A stretch of 64,000 nucleotides of DNA, taken from Phycisphaeraceae bacterium (lineage in GTDB: Bacteria; Planctomycetota; Phycisphaerae; Phycisphaerales; Phycisphaeraceae). Positions within the stretch are counted from its first letter, which is position 1; each line of letters opens with the position of its first letter. The notes beneath the pieces were generated by a model. That model had not been told where the DNA came from and searched no databases. It saw nothing but the letters and a program-made list of their open reading frames with translations. Made by a program: the position numbers and the translations under genes. The stretch spans positions 23,153 through 87,152 of the forward strand of contig JANQFR010000002.1 of the NCBI GenBank assembly GCA_028277745.1, read 5' to 3'. Of the stretch, positions 8,381 to 17,688 are shown one piece after another.

Positions 8381-9244
8381 ATGTCCGAAGGCGCGAGCGC
8401 ATCGGTGAAGCTGGACGCCCAGGGGCGGATCGCGGAAGACCTCGCCTGCATCGGCTGCGGCTACAACCTCCGCACCGCCAACCCCCGGGGCCGCTGCCCC
8501 GAGTGCGGGACCGCGACCCCGCGCACCCTCTGGGTCGCCCGGCTGCGGTTCTGCGATCCGCGGTGGCTGCGGCGGATCGCCAAAGGCGGCGGCTACCTGA
8601 TCGTGGGGTTGGCCACCGTGCTGCTGGGGCTCTTGCCGCTGACGTTCGTGCAACTGCCGCCGATCCTCCTGCTGGCGGCGGTCATCGCGGTGGGCGCGGT
8701 GACGTTTCTCATCGGGTGCTTTCTCATCACGACGCACGACCCGGGCCAGAAGCCCCTGTCCGCTTTCAACATCCTGGCGACGTTGGCCCGGGCCGCCATG
8801 ATCATCGGGATCGTGGGCACACTGATCGCCATCGCCGCCCGGCGGCCAACCTCCCCCGTCGACACCGAGAACCTGGCGATCTCCAGCCTGTGGATCGGCG
8901 CCATCGGCGTGCTGGGAGCGCTGGCGTATACGTTCCAGATCGTGTTGCGGGTTCAACACCCGGTTCTGCCGTGGATCATCCGCGGTTTCGGGTGGGTGCT
9001 GAGCCTCACGCTCCTGCTCCTGGCGGTTCAGTCCATCCTGATGGAGTACATGGCGGAACTGAGCTCTTATTTCAACATGATGGGCTGGCGCACCGCCGGC
9101 TTCTATCTCGAACTGGCGTATGACTATCTCCATTACGATTACCCCTCGGCGCCGTGGTGGATGCTGCTCGTGCTGGCAATCCTGCTCGAGCCCCTGCTGG
9201 TGTGGTTCGTCATCCGCGTGCGCGACGCGGGAAAACGTCTGTGA
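8381..9244 (+). CDS. Zinc-ribbon polytopic membrane protein (paralogue 3 of 3)
   Basis: A 287-residue third member of the tandem family. The ribbon cysteines are C23, C26, C39 and C42 (CIGCGYNLR ... CPECGT), followed by LRFCDPRWLRRIAKGG, which closely matches the equivalent LRFADPQWLAVVCGG of paralogue 1. Five or six transmembrane helices follow. Paralogues 1 and 3 share this post-ribbon motif whereas paralogue 2 does not, so 1 and 3 are probably the closer pair. The gene ends one base before repeat A copy 2. No function can be assigned from sequence. Confidence 0.7.
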   Translation: MSEGASASVKLDAQGRIAEDLACIGCGYNLRTANPRGRCPECGTATPRTLWVARLRFCDPRWLRRIAKGGGYLIVGLATVLLGLLPLTFVQLPPILLLAAVIAVGAVTFLIGCFLITTHDPGQKPLSAFNILATLARAAMIIGIVGTLIAIAARRPTSPVDTENLAISSLWIGAIGVLGALAYTFQIVLRVQHPVLPWIIRGFGWVLSLTLLLLAVQSILMEYMAELSSYFNMMGWRTAGFYLELAYDYLHYDYPSAPWWMLLVLAILLEPLLVWFVIRVRDAGKRL

Positions 9245-9245
9245 G

Positions 9246-9325
9246 AAGCCGGACCTGAGCGCAGCGAAGGTCCGGATCACGTCGACGCAATCTATCCGGA
9301 CCTTCGCTGCGCTCAGGACCGGCTT
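9246..9325. repeat. Repeat family A, second copy
   Basis: Arms at 9246-9277 and 9294-9325 form a 32-bp inverted repeat with one mismatch around a 16-bp spacer. Sequence and spacer match the copy at 7429-7508 almost base for base. It lies between the convergent ends of the zinc-ribbon gene and the sulfatase, a position suited to a bidirectional terminator. Confidence 0.9.
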
Positions 9326-9336
9326 GATCGCATATG

Positions 9337-10761
9337 TTAGGGGAACAGCGGCGAGTCCGAGCCGGCGCTGCCGGGCGTCATGGCGACCGTCGTCGTGGGC
9401 AGGCGCCGCCGGTGCGACGCCAGGGCTTCGGCATGTTGGTCTTCGCCGGCAAGGTTGCGCCATTCGTGCGGGTCGGTCCGGTGGTCGTAAAGCTCCTCCG
9501 AGCCGTCGGCGTAACGGATGTACCGCCAGTGCCGGGAACGGACGGCGTGGTTGCCGGGGCCGAACGTCGTCAGGGCGGTGTGGGGCCAGTCGGCGTCGGC
9601 GTCGGACATCAGGGGGATCAGGCTGCGGCCGTCGAGGCCCGGGCGTTCGGACAGGGCGCACAGGCCGCAGAGGGTCGGATACAGGTCGATGGTCCCCACC
9701 GGTTGATCGGTTCGGCCGGGTCTGACCCCGGGGCCGGCGAGGATCAGCGGGACCCGGCAGGACTCCTCCCACAACGAGCGTTTGCCCCACCGATGCTTCT
9801 CGCCGAGGTGGAAGCCGTGGTCGGACCAGAAGACGACCACGGTGTTGTCGGCGTGGGGGCTGGCGTCGAGCGCATCGAGGAGCCGGCCGACTTGGTCGTC
9901 CATGTAGCTGACGCTGGCGAGGTAGGCGCGCACGGCGTGCTCCCACTGGCCGAGTTCGACCACCTCCTCGTGCCGGGGCGCGACCGCGGCATGGGTCAGC
10001 TTCCTGGCGTAATCGGAGATCGTGTCGCCGGCGTCGGGCGGCATCGGGGGCATCCGCACGCCGCCGGGCGGGTAGCGCTCGAACCACTGGGCGGGCGCGT
10101 ACATCGGCACGTGCGGGCGGAAGAAGCCGGCGCCGAGGAAGAACGGCCGGTCATATCGCCGGCCCAGCCGCTCGACGGCCCAGTCGGCGATGCGGTCGTC
10201 GGGCGTGGGCGAGCCGTCGGTCGGGTAGACGCCCCAGTCCCAGAGCGGGTGGCCCTTTGGGTAGCTGATCTTGCGGTCGGGCGTGGGGCCGTACTTGTTG
10301 GTGATCTTGCCGTTCTCATCGAACGACGCGGGGTCGTTGACGCCGTGAAACACCTTGCCAACGGCCATGGTGCGGTAGCCGTGATCGCGGAAGTGCTGGG
10401 GCAGGGTGACGCTTCGGCTGAGCGTGGGCGTGTTGCGGAACAGAGGCGCGAGGAAGTACAGGCCGGAACTGGCCGGGTGCGTGCCGGTGAGCACGCCGGT
10501 GCGGGCGGGCGTGCAGATCGGCGCGGGGCAGCTGGCGTTTTCGAAAACGAAGCCGCGTGCGGCGAGACGGTCGAGGTGGGGCGTGTGCGCCTGCGGGTGG
10601 CCGCCGAGCGGGCCGATCCAGTCGTTGAGGTCGTCGACCGCGATGAACAGCACGTTCGGCGGGCGCCTGAGGCCGACGTCGCCCGTGGCTGTGGGTTTAA
10701 GAGCCGTCATCCCGATCGCGCTCCCGGCGGCCAGCTGCATGAATCGGCGTCGGCTCAGCAC
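9337..10761 (-). CDS. Exported sulfatase (iduronate-2-sulfatase-like)
   Basis: A 474-residue type I sulfatase that would remove sulfate esters from a carbohydrate. The N-terminus has a twin-arginine-type leader (SRRRFMQLAAGSAIG). PNVLFIAVDDLNDW gives the metal-binding aspartates, and C83 in CTPAR (C-x-P-x-R) is the residue converted to formylglycine. The central FWSDHGFHLGEKHRWGKRSLWEE pattern (about residues 314-336) is typical of iduronate sulfatase-like enzymes. GTG at 10761 overlaps the stop of the GH78-like gene (GTGCTGA), indicating translational coupling; ATG at 10740 is an alternative start. It is the last gene of the degradation cluster, so a sulfated polysaccharide substrate is inferred. 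Confidence 0.92.
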   Translation of the reverse strand: MLSRRRFMQLAAGSAIGMTALKPTATGDVGLRRPPNVLFIAVDDLNDWIGPLGGHPQAHTPHLDRLAARGFVFENASCPAPICTPARTGVLTGTHPASSGLYFLAPLFRNTPTLSRSVTLPQHFRDHGYRTMAVGKVFHGVNDPASFDENGKITNKYGPTPDRKISYPKGHPLWDWGVYPTDGSPTPDDRIADWAVERLGRRYDRPFFLGAGFFRPHVPMYAPAQWFERYPPGGVRMPPMPPDAGDTISDYARKLTHAAVAPRHEEVVELGQWEHAVRAYLASVSYMDDQVGRLLDALDASPHADNTVVVFWSDHGFHLGEKHRWGKRSLWEESCRVPLILAGPGVRPGRTDQPVGTIDLYPTLCGLCALSERPGLDGRSLIPLMSDADADWPHTALTTFGPGNHAVRSRHWRYIRYADGSEELYDHRTDPHEWRNLAGEDQHAEALASHRRRLPTTTVAMTPGSAGSDSPLFP

Positions 10762-12341
10762 GTCGCCGCCGCCTTCCCGCCGATCGCCGCGGCGCGATTA
10801 GCTTCGTCCGCGGGCCGCGGCGTCGGCAGCGCCCGGCGGATGAACCAGCTGGGCGTGCAGCTCCATGCATGACAATAGCTGTTATGCAGGTGGCTGCCAT
10901 AGGGCGACAGGGTCGGGTCGCCCGGGTCGTAGAGCTCCCAGAAGGTGGTGGCGCCGCGGTCGAGCATCGCCCCCCAAAACGCGCGGACCCGTTGCCACGC
11001 CAAGTCCTCCATCCCGGCGGCGAACATCGCGGCCACGACGGTGTGCTGCATGTACGGGGTGACGGGCGGGACCGCGTCGTCAGCCTCGAGCAGACGGCGG
11101 AGGACGCGTGCGCCCTCGCCGGGCGGGGCCACGTCGGCGAGGACCATCCACGCCTGGGTCGCCGACGCGACCTGCCCGTTTTTTCCAGAGACGAAGAGCC
11201 CGCGACCCGCGTCGTAGAAGTGCTCACGTGCGGCGGCCGCCAGCGCATCGCGCCGGCGGCGCAGCGGCCGGACCGCGTCGCCCCGGCCGGCGAACGGCGC
11301 CAGCTCGATCAGCGCGTTGAGGCTGTAGATCGCCACGGCCTGCTCGGCAGCCTGCGGGTCGAGCGACTCGTTCCAGTCGATGAACCGCCAGAGGACGTCG
11401 CCCTGCGGATCGAAGAGCCCCTGCGCGTTGGCGTGCTCATCGAAGAGCGTGTGCTGGTGGACGGCGATGCCGAAAAGGTCCGCCGCCGCGGCGCGGTCGC
11501 CGGTGGCCCGGACGTAATCCAGCAGGCACGGCGCGAACAGCCAGGCGTAGGACGGGATCAGCTTGTGGCTGCCGTGCCAATGCGGCTTGGCGAACACGCA
11601 CGGCGAGATTAGGCCCCGGTCGCACGAAGCGCCCGCGAACAGGTAAAGGCAACGCTTGACCAGCGCATCGGCGCGGAAAGTCAGATAGCTCGTCTTGGCC
11701 TGGACGTACAGGTCGCCGAGCCACAGTCGGCGGTCGCGTTTGGGGCCGTCCTCGAACACCTCGTGCATGCAGTTGCGCAGGGTGTGCAGCGCGACGCGGT
11801 CCAGGTCACGCTGCCAGGGCTCGGCCGCGGGGTCGAGCGGGGGGTCGGACCACGACGCGCTGGTCTGGGCGACGACCTGCGCTGACTCGATCGCCGCCGT
11901 CTCGGACTCGACGCCCTTCTGCTCGACCCAGACCCGCGCATAACGCAGCGCCCGCCGCCCGGGAACCGTCGCCCAGCCGTCGCCGTCCGGGTCGAGTTCG
12001 AAGGTGTTGAGCCACTCGGCGCCGAGGGTCCCGGGGAACCGGCTGGGGGGTTCGCAGACCTCCGCCGGCGCCTCACCGAAGCGGACGAGCACCCGCCCGT
12101 CGTCGCCGCCGAGTTTGAACCGCACGCGCCCCACCAGGTGCACGCCGAAATCCAGGATCACCGGCTCGCGACCCACAAGCACGCCCCGCGCCGCGCCGGA
12201 TCGATCCAGCCGCCAGCCCTGGTAGGCCGACGCGTCCTCGACCGGGCGAACCACGGAAACGGCGGGAAACAGCTTGGTCTCGATGACGGGCGCCAACGCG
12301 TCGGCGACCGCCATCCAGCGTTCACGATCAGACTCAAACAT
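10755..12341 (-). CDS. GH78-like alpha-L-rhamnosidase-related glycoside hydrolase
   Basis: A 528-residue (alpha/alpha)6-barrel hydrolase. The family motif EDGPKRDRRLWLGDLY (near residues 196-211) corresponds to the D-x-P-x-R-x-E-R-x-G-W-x-G-D region of GH78, and the C-terminal NSYCHAWSCTPSWFIRR corresponds to its S-x-C-H-A-W-S-x-x-P motif. The usual glutamate of the first motif is replaced by Arg, so it may be a diverged subfamily with an altered catalytic acid. An N-terminal beta-rich domain covers about residues 40-170. No signal peptide is present, so it probably acts on oligosaccharides in the cytoplasm. It sits 52 bp after the large glycosidase and overlaps the sulfatase gene. Confidence 0.75.
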   Translation of the reverse strand: MFESDRERWMAVADALAPVIETKLFPAVSVVRPVEDASAYQGWRLDRSGAARGVLVGREPVILDFGVHLVGRVRFKLGGDDGRVLVRFGEAPAEVCEPPSRFPGTLGAEWLNTFELDPDGDGWATVPGRRALRYARVWVEQKGVESETAAIESAQVVAQTSASWSDPPLDPAAEPWQRDLDRVALHTLRNCMHEVFEDGPKRDRRLWLGDLYVQAKTSYLTFRADALVKRCLYLFAGASCDRGLISPCVFAKPHWHGSHKLIPSYAWLFAPCLLDYVRATGDRAAAADLFGIAVHQHTLFDEHANAQGLFDPQGDVLWRFIDWNESLDPQAAEQAVAIYSLNALIELAPFAGRGDAVRPLRRRRDALAAAAREHFYDAGRGLFVSGKNGQVASATQAWMVLADVAPPGEGARVLRRLLEADDAVPPVTPYMQHTVVAAMFAAGMEDLAWQRVRAFWGAMLDRGATTFWELYDPGDPTLSPYGSHLHNSYCHAWSCTPSWFIRRALPTPRPADEANRAAAIGGKAAATC

Positions 12342-12393
12342 TCACTGCTCCGGACCCGTACACGCCGACCGGAAAGCCGCCGGCATCACTCGC

Positions 12394-15300
12394 TCACTCA
12401 AAGATCACCAGCGGGAACAGGCTCGGCTCCTTGCTCCGCGCGATGCCGTCGGCGACCTGCGCCCAACCTTCGCGCCCGCCGCCGTCGTCGTCGTTGACGA
12501 TCAGGTTGAACCGCATGCCCTCGTTCCGCAGCCGGGCCGCGTCGGTCCCCATGCTCTTACAGGGCATCGACAGGCGGTACCGCAGCCCGCCGTCGATCCG
12601 ATCGATCGTCAGGTCAAACGCTTCAGACGGGTCGGGGTCGCCCACCCCCGCCGACAGGTAGGTCACCGCCGCCGGCCCGGACTCGCGCAGCCCGGCGCCG
12701 AACTCCCAGTGACGGGATTGGCCGGGGAACTGGAACGCGAACTGCAGCCCGTCGGCCTTCCACATCGTGCCCGACGGGTTCGGCTGCAGGTGCACGTCGT
12801 CCGACACATCCGCCTGCATCACCAGCGCATCGCCTTCGAGCCCCAGCCAGACCGATACGCCCAGGTCCTCCGCGCCGCTCCAGACATACTTCGCCCGGTT
12901 CGGGTCGGCCTGGTTGACGTTGATCACCGTCGCGTTGAGCTCGTTGAGTACGAAGTCGGGCGGGCGCTGGCCGACCGACCCGGCCGGGATAAGCTGGGCG
13001 ACGCGCAGGGGCGTCGAGAGCGATCCGGCCATCGCGCCATTGTTAACGTCGTACGTCAAGGAGAGTTGGGGCTCGGCGCCGCCGGCGGGGGCGGCCGGGG
13101 GCATCGTCAGCGCATACGTGATGCGCTGACGCTCGGTCCCCGCCGGCACGGTCACGGTCCGGGTCGCGGGCGCGTTGCCGGGCGCGCTCCAGGCGACGGT
13201 GTAGGTCAGGTCGTTCTCGGTCGGGTTGCTCAGGAAGGCGCCGGCTTCGACGCGTTGCCCGGGCACGCCCGCCGGCGTGGCCGGCAGGGACGCGAGTGTC
13301 CCCGCGACGCGGCCCGCCCCGCCGGTGATCAGCACGTACCGGACGTCTTCGGACAACTCCAGCACCGCCAGCCCGTCCCGGACGGGCAGCGCCGACGCGT
13401 TGCCCATGATGTCCACCACCTGCGCCGTCGCGCCCGCGGGCAGGGCGAACACGACCAACTGACCGACCGCCTGGGTCTGCTCGGCCCATGCGACCGCGAG
13501 GCGGTCGTTCTCGCCAGCGAATTCGAGCACCCAGGCGCCCGGGCCACAGTCGTGTTCCTTCTCGAACGTCCGGCCGCGCATCATCTTGGCCAGCTCGTTG
13601 AACGCCGCGACCTGTGGGAAGGGTGAGGCGGTCCTGCCGCCGCTGACCATCGCGTAGTGATTCTCGTGGCGCATCCGCATCACGAACCACGTGAAGCCCT
13701 GGGCGCCGCGCGCCCGCGCGAAGGCGATCTTCTTGACCAGCTCGTGCGCTTGCCGCTTCCGCGAGATGTCGTGGCCGGTCGCCACGCCGGTCTCGGTGAA
13801 GAAGATCGGCTTGTCCTCCCGTAGCCGCGCCCGGTATTCCGCCATCGGCCCGTCGACCGCCTGCCGGAAGCCGCGGAAGTGGCCGTGCTGGTGGAGGCAG
13901 ACGCTGTCGTAGTAATCCTGGCCCTCGACGATGCTCCGCTCGATCAGGTCGGGGTTGAGGTTGTGCCCGCCGTGCCCAAGCATGGTGGCGATGCCGGCGC
14001 CGAGGAGCACGGCGTCGGGGTGGTGGGGCTTGACCTCCTCGTGGGCGATCCTCATCAGCTCGATGAACTGATCGGTCGTGCCGCGGTAGAAGCCCGAGAG
14101 GTCGGGCTCGTTCCACAGCTCGTAGGCGATGATGTTCTTGCCGCTGCCGTACTTGGCCATCTCACGCACGAACGCCCGCCAGGCGTCGGGGTCGGGCGCC
14201 ATGCGCGAGGGCGGGCCGCTCGGCTTGAGGTTGAGCCCCTGCCGTTTGATCCGGGCCTGCAGGTCGTCCATCGCGCCGTCCGCGACGGCCCACTTGGGCG
14301 TGAAGGTCAGGCCGTAGACGCCTTTGAGCCCGTGCTCTTCGAGCAGCGCGAGCTCGGCGTCGAGCTGGGCCCAGGCGAACGAGTCGCCGGAATTGCGCTG
14401 GATCTTCGGCCAGGTGTGCCCCACGCGCAGGTAATCGGCGCCGATCAGCGACGCCAGCTCCGCCTGCCAACCCCCTTGCTTGGGCGAACCGATCCGGGCG
14501 TCGATGCCGAGCCAGAACCCCTCGGCGGGCGGGTGCGCGCGCCGGCCCGCGGGCTCGAGGTGCAACAGGGTCTGCGCGCCCTTCTCGACCTTCCCGTCCT
14601 CGGCGCCCAGCGTCACCCGCATCTCGTACCAGCCGGTCTTGTCCAGAGCGTCTTCGACCACGATCTCCTGCGTCTGCTGCGCCGGCACGGTGAGGCCCGG
14701 CTTCGACCATTGCGCAACCGTGCCGTCAAAGTGCTCGAACGCCAGCTCCAGGTCGAACGACGCGTCGGCGCTGCCGGCGTTGCGCACCTGCACGACCACC
14801 GGCTCGTCCCGGTCGGCGCGGAACAGGGGGATGTTCGCGGTGCGCTTCAGGTCGACGCTCACGCGCGCGAGCCGCGCGTTGGCCGAGATGTCGTTGGGGT
14901 CGAACGGGTTGCGGCTGATATGGCCGAGCTTGACCGAGCCGCCTTGATCGTTGGGCGCCAGCAGCAGGAGGCTCTGGAAGCGCATCGGCAGGTCGATCTT
15001 GCCGCGGTGCTTCGCGTCGCCGCCGTAGCTGGTCTCGAAAGCGTTCGGGTCGAGTTCGACGCGCACGTCCCGCCACCCGGCCGGGCCGGGGGCGAGGCGG
15101 ATCGGCCACTGAAAAATCTCGCCATTGGCGTCCATCGCGCGGACCGCCATCTTCGAGAAGCCCTCGTAGCCCGTGGGGTCGATCGGGATCGACAGGGTGA
15201 CCCCCTTGTCGAACGCCAGCAGGTCCGGCCGGCCGCCGATCGGGACTTCCATCAACCGCTTGGCCCCGTTCGCCCAGCGCAGCTCGCGCCACGGCTGACC

Positions 15301-16056
15301 CTCGCTGGCGTCGGACATGGAGTGTTTTTTCTTCTTCGCGGCGTGCTGAGAGATCGCGCGGCTCTGGTCGACGCGGGCCAGCACCACCGGCAGCCCGCCC
15401 TCGGCCGGGGGCGCCTCGAGCGCAGCCGCGTCGACGTTCGCCGCCGCGTGCGCCTGCCTCGTCGCGGGCGCCGCACCGCCGGTCTCCCCGGAAACGGCCG
15501 CCATGGCGTCCACCGCGCCGCCCTCGGTTTCGCTGATCCACAGACTCACCGGCTCTTCTGGTTTCTGCCGGGTGACCATCACCAGGCCGAACCACTTGGG
15601 CGCCCCGTCGAACGCCTTGTTCTTGTCCCCGCCGTAGGTCGTCTCGGCCTGCGCGGGGTCGAGGGTCCAGGTCAGCTTCTGCCAGCCGTCGGCGTCAGCG
15701 CTCAGCCGCCTGCCGAACTGGTAGACCTCGCCGCTCTCGTCGACGATGCGCAGCGCCACCGCCTTCACCGCGCCCGCGGGCTCGTCACGCACCCAGAGGG
15801 TGACCTCCATCCCCGGCTGCCAGGCGTCGAGCGGGGGCCGATCGGGCAGCATCACCTCCATCAGCGACCGCCCCCCGCCGTTCCAGCTGACGCGGTACGC
15901 GACCCCATCCGCGCCGTTGTCCGCATAGCCGCCGGATTGGTTGTGCCGGTCGGCGCGCCAGACATTGAGCTTGGGTTTCTCGTCGAGTGGGACGGCCGAC
16001 GCATAAGAGGCGGCGACGAAGGTAAAACAAAGGGCGAGGGAGCTAAGACGTTTCAT
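12394..16056 (-). CDS. Secreted multidomain clan GH-A glycoside hydrolase (GH39-like) with carbohydrate-binding-like modules
   Basis: A 1220-residue secreted enzyme. A signal peptide (residues 1-21) is followed by two tandem related beta modules (about 30-180 and 250-390) sharing RxLMEVxxxxRP and ETxYGGDxK, a beta linker domain (390-500) and a TIM barrel (about 510-800). The barrel has the general acid/base E650 in WNEPDLSGF and the nucleophile E755 in FFTETGVAT. Beta domains follow, and the last 190 residues resemble a CBM9/DOMON-type sugar-binding fold (DDVHLQPNP, LQFAFQFPG, RYRLSMPCKSM). The GH39/GH5-like class is clear; the exact substrate is not. It lies 63 bp after the pseudopilin gene in the same transcript direction. 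Confidence 0.82.
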   Translation of the reverse strand: MKRLSSLALCFTFVAASYASAVPLDEKPKLNVWRADRHNQSGGYADNGADGVAYRVSWNGGGRSLMEVMLPDRPPLDAWQPGMEVTLWVRDEPAGAVKAVALRIVDESGEVYQFGRRLSADADGWQKLTWTLDPAQAETTYGGDKNKAFDGAPKWFGLVMVTRQKPEEPVSLWISETEGGAVDAMAAVSGETGGAAPATRQAHAAANVDAAALEAPPAEGGLPVVLARVDQSRAISQHAAKKKKHSMSDASEGQPWRELRWANGAKRLMEVPIGGRPDLLAFDKGVTLSIPIDPTGYEGFSKMAVRAMDANGEIFQWPIRLAPGPAGWRDVRVELDPNAFETSYGGDAKHRGKIDLPMRFQSLLLLAPNDQGGSVKLGHISRNPFDPNDISANARLARVSVDLKRTANIPLFRADRDEPVVVQVRNAGSADASFDLELAFEHFDGTVAQWSKPGLTVPAQQTQEIVVEDALDKTGWYEMRVTLGAEDGKVEKGAQTLLHLEPAGRRAHPPAEGFWLGIDARIGSPKQGGWQAELASLIGADYLRVGHTWPKIQRNSGDSFAWAQLDAELALLEEHGLKGVYGLTFTPKWAVADGAMDDLQARIKRQGLNLKPSGPPSRMAPDPDAWRAFVREMAKYGSGKNIIAYELWNEPDLSGFYRGTTDQFIELMRIAHEEVKPHHPDAVLLGAGIATMLGHGGHNLNPDLIERSIVEGQDYYDSVCLHQHGHFRGFRQAVDGPMAEYRARLREDKPIFFTETGVATGHDISRKRQAHELVKKIAFARARGAQGFTWFVMRMRHENHYAMVSGGRTASPFPQVAAFNELAKMMRGRTFEKEHDCGPGAWVLEFAGENDRLAVAWAEQTQAVGQLVVFALPAGATAQVVDIMGNASALPVRDGLAVLELSEDVRYVLITGGAGRVAGTLASLPATPAGVPGQRVEAGAFLSNPTENDLTYTVAWSAPGNAPATRTVTVPAGTERQRITYALTMPPAAPAGGAEPQLSLTYDVNNGAMAGSLSTPLRVAQLIPAGSVGQRPPDFVLNELNATVINVNQADPNRAKYVWSGAEDLGVSVWLGLEGDALVMQADVSDDVHLQPNPSGTMWKADGLQFAFQFPGQSRHWEFGAGLRESGPAAVTYLSAGVGDPDPSEAFDLTIDRIDGGLRYRLSMPCKSMGTDAARLRNEGMRFNLIVNDDDGGGREGWAQVADGIARSKEPSLFPLVIFE

Positions 16057-16119
16057 ATCGGTGCTTCTGCAAACGGGGGTTGGTCGGCCGAACCGTTCGG
16101 CCGCGGTTGGGGTTTCTCG

Positions 16120-16794
16120 TCAGGGCGCCGGCTGCCCCCTGAAATAGCGGAGGCCATCGGGCGCAATCCAGAACAAGACATCGTGATCGAGCAGGCCCTG
16201 GTCCTTGAGCGTCTCCGCGTGGCCGTCCATCGCCCACACGTTGACGCCGCCGAGGTGACGCTGGTGGCTGATCTGGTTGCGGGAGCGATTGTTGTTGACG
16301 CCCAACTGCCACTGGCCGGTCTGCTTGAAGTGAATGCTGTACTCGGCGGTGTCGGACACCAGCAGGAACTCCGACGGCTGATGCTCGTCTTCCAGCTCGT
16401 GAAATTCGAGTATGCGGATCGCGTCGCGCGCCGGCGCGGGCTCGTTGATCTGCGGCCACGACACGTCTTTATCGATACGGATGCCGTAGATCCTGCCGCT
16501 GCCGTCCCAGACAAACGGCTCCCAGGCCGGGCACACCCCCGCGTCACCCGAGGTTAGGTAACCGTTGTCGAGCAACGGGCTGATCCAGTTCGTCACGTCG
16601 CGGAGGATCTTCCCGTTGAAATCATCGGCGTAGATCTTCAGCGCGATGCCGGCCTGGCGCTGGTTGCTCAGACACTGCGCGCTGCGGGCCGCGTCGCGCG
16701 CGGTCTTCAACGCGGGCAGCAGCAACGCGACCAACAGCGCAATGATGCTGATGACGACCAGCAACTCGATCAAGGTGAAACCGTGGTGACGCAT
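16120..16794 (-). CDS. Pseudopilin-like secreted protein with prepilin methylation motif and H-x9-DG motif
   Basis: A 224-residue protein starting [20 protein letters not shown], the classical type IV prepilin/pseudopilin leader with cleavage after Gly5. The body is a single-helix-plus-globular fold, and [15 protein letters not shown] near the C-terminus is the H-x9-DG motif of the planctomycete pseudopilin-like (DUF1559-type) families. It is expected to be processed by a prepilin peptidase and to work at the cell envelope, but a true pilus role is unproven. It is sandwiched between a PEP-CTERM protein and a secreted glycosidase; the GH10 gene at 61320 is also preceded by such a gene. Confidence 0.85.
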   Translation of the reverse strand: MRHHGFTLIELLVVISIIALLVALLLPALKTARDAARSAQCLSNQRQAGIALKIYADDFNGKILRDVTNWISPLLDNGYLTSGDAGVCPAWEPFVWDGSGRIYGIRIDKDVSWPQINEPAPARDAIRILEFHELEDEHQPSEFLLVSDTAEYSIHFKQTGQWQLGVNNNRSRNQISHQRHLGGVNVWAMDGHAETLKDQGLLDHDVLFWIAPDGLRYFRGQPAP

Positions 16795-16867
16795 GGCCGG
16801 GCTCCATCAAGTGAGTCGAAATGGGCGGCGGGCCAGTCGGGCCCCGCCTCAGGAGCAGGAGCAAACA

Positions 16868-17587
16868 TCAATCACTTCGCTTCGAAGATGAACGGCCCAG
16901 CAGGCACAGGCCGCCAAGCCCCAGAAGCGCGAGCGACGTGGGCTCGGGCACGAGGGTGACCAAGAAGTTGTCGTAGGCGATGTCTTCCAGGTTGGCGTTG
17001 GCGAACTCGGTGATGATCAAGTCGAGCGTCGACTTGCCGGCGGTCACCGAGTTGTCGAGCGTCAGCGTATAGGTCTGGAAGGCCGAGGGGGTCGCCGCGT
17101 TGTCGCTCCCGTCAGACGGCTCCAGGAGCGTCGTACCCGAAAACGTGCCGACGAACCCGCCCAGCCCGTCGCCGCCCCGGTCGGCCAGGATCGTCAGCGG
17201 GGTATCGTCGTCGAGCTTGATGCTGACCTCGATGCCTTCGGCCGGCTGGTCCATCCCCGCGAGCGACGCGGCCTGAAAGCTGATCACGATGCCGCTCAGG
17301 CCCGAGATATCGAGGTCGGCGATCGTGATGACCGCCGTCGCGCCGCCGAGCTGATCCGCGAAGAGAAAGTTGCCCGAGGCCCCGCCGGGAAACGTCTTGC
17401 CGAGGGTGGCTTCGGTGTGGATCGGCGCATCGTTGACCACGTCGGTCGCGACCAGGCCGCTGACGTCGGTGCTGTCGTCCACCCCCGCGGTGAAGGACTC
17501 GAAGTCCTGCTGATAGATGATTACCGCCGACGCCTGCCCGGCGACGAGGCCGGCCGCCACGGCCAGCAGTAAAGCTCTGCAATGCAT
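16868..17587 (-). CDS. PEP-CTERM secreted protein of unknown function
   Basis: A 239-residue protein with a signal peptide (MHCRALLLAVAAGLVAGQASA) and a C-terminal PEP-CTERM sorting signal: VPEPTSLALLGLGGLCLLG followed by a basic tail. The region between is beta-rich and acidic, beginning IIYQQDFESF, as in many PEP-CTERM surface proteins with lectin or jelly-roll folds. It is expected to be cleaved and anchored by an exosortase system, which is not encoded in this window. The start at 17587 is supported by GGAGG six bases upstream; the frame remains open to 17632. It may bind the polysaccharide degraded by its neighbours. Confidence 0.85.
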   Translation of the reverse strand: MHCRALLLAVAAGLVAGQASAVIIYQQDFESFTAGVDDSTDVSGLVATDVVNDAPIHTEATLGKTFPGGASGNFLFADQLGGATAVITIADLDISGLSGIVISFQAASLAGMDQPAEGIEVSIKLDDDTPLTILADRGGDGLGGFVGTFSGTTLLEPSDGSDNAATPSAFQTYTLTLDNSVTAGKSTLDLIITEFANANLEDIAYDNFLVTLVPEPTSLALLGLGGLCLLGRSSSKRSD

Positions 17588-17688
17588 GAGAAACCTCCGT
17601 TCGTGAAAAGTAAGACGTGAATCACTGGACATATGTTTTCGACTTCATCAACTCCATACGCATGCGCCGCGTTTTCTCGCGATGCGTC

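Noticed and set aside
7429..9325. Two repeat A copies as ends of a transposon carrying zinc-ribbon genes
   Set aside because: Each copy is itself a complete hairpin, there is no transposase or target duplication visible, and a related unit sits alone inside smc. A composite transposon is not supported.
13879..16557. 892-codon plus-strand open frame opposite the large glycosidase
   Set aside because: It is antisense to a gene with signal peptide, catalytic motifs and domain structure. Its translation is Arg/Val/Gly/Leu-biased without any motif, which is normal for the complementary frame in GC-rich DNA.
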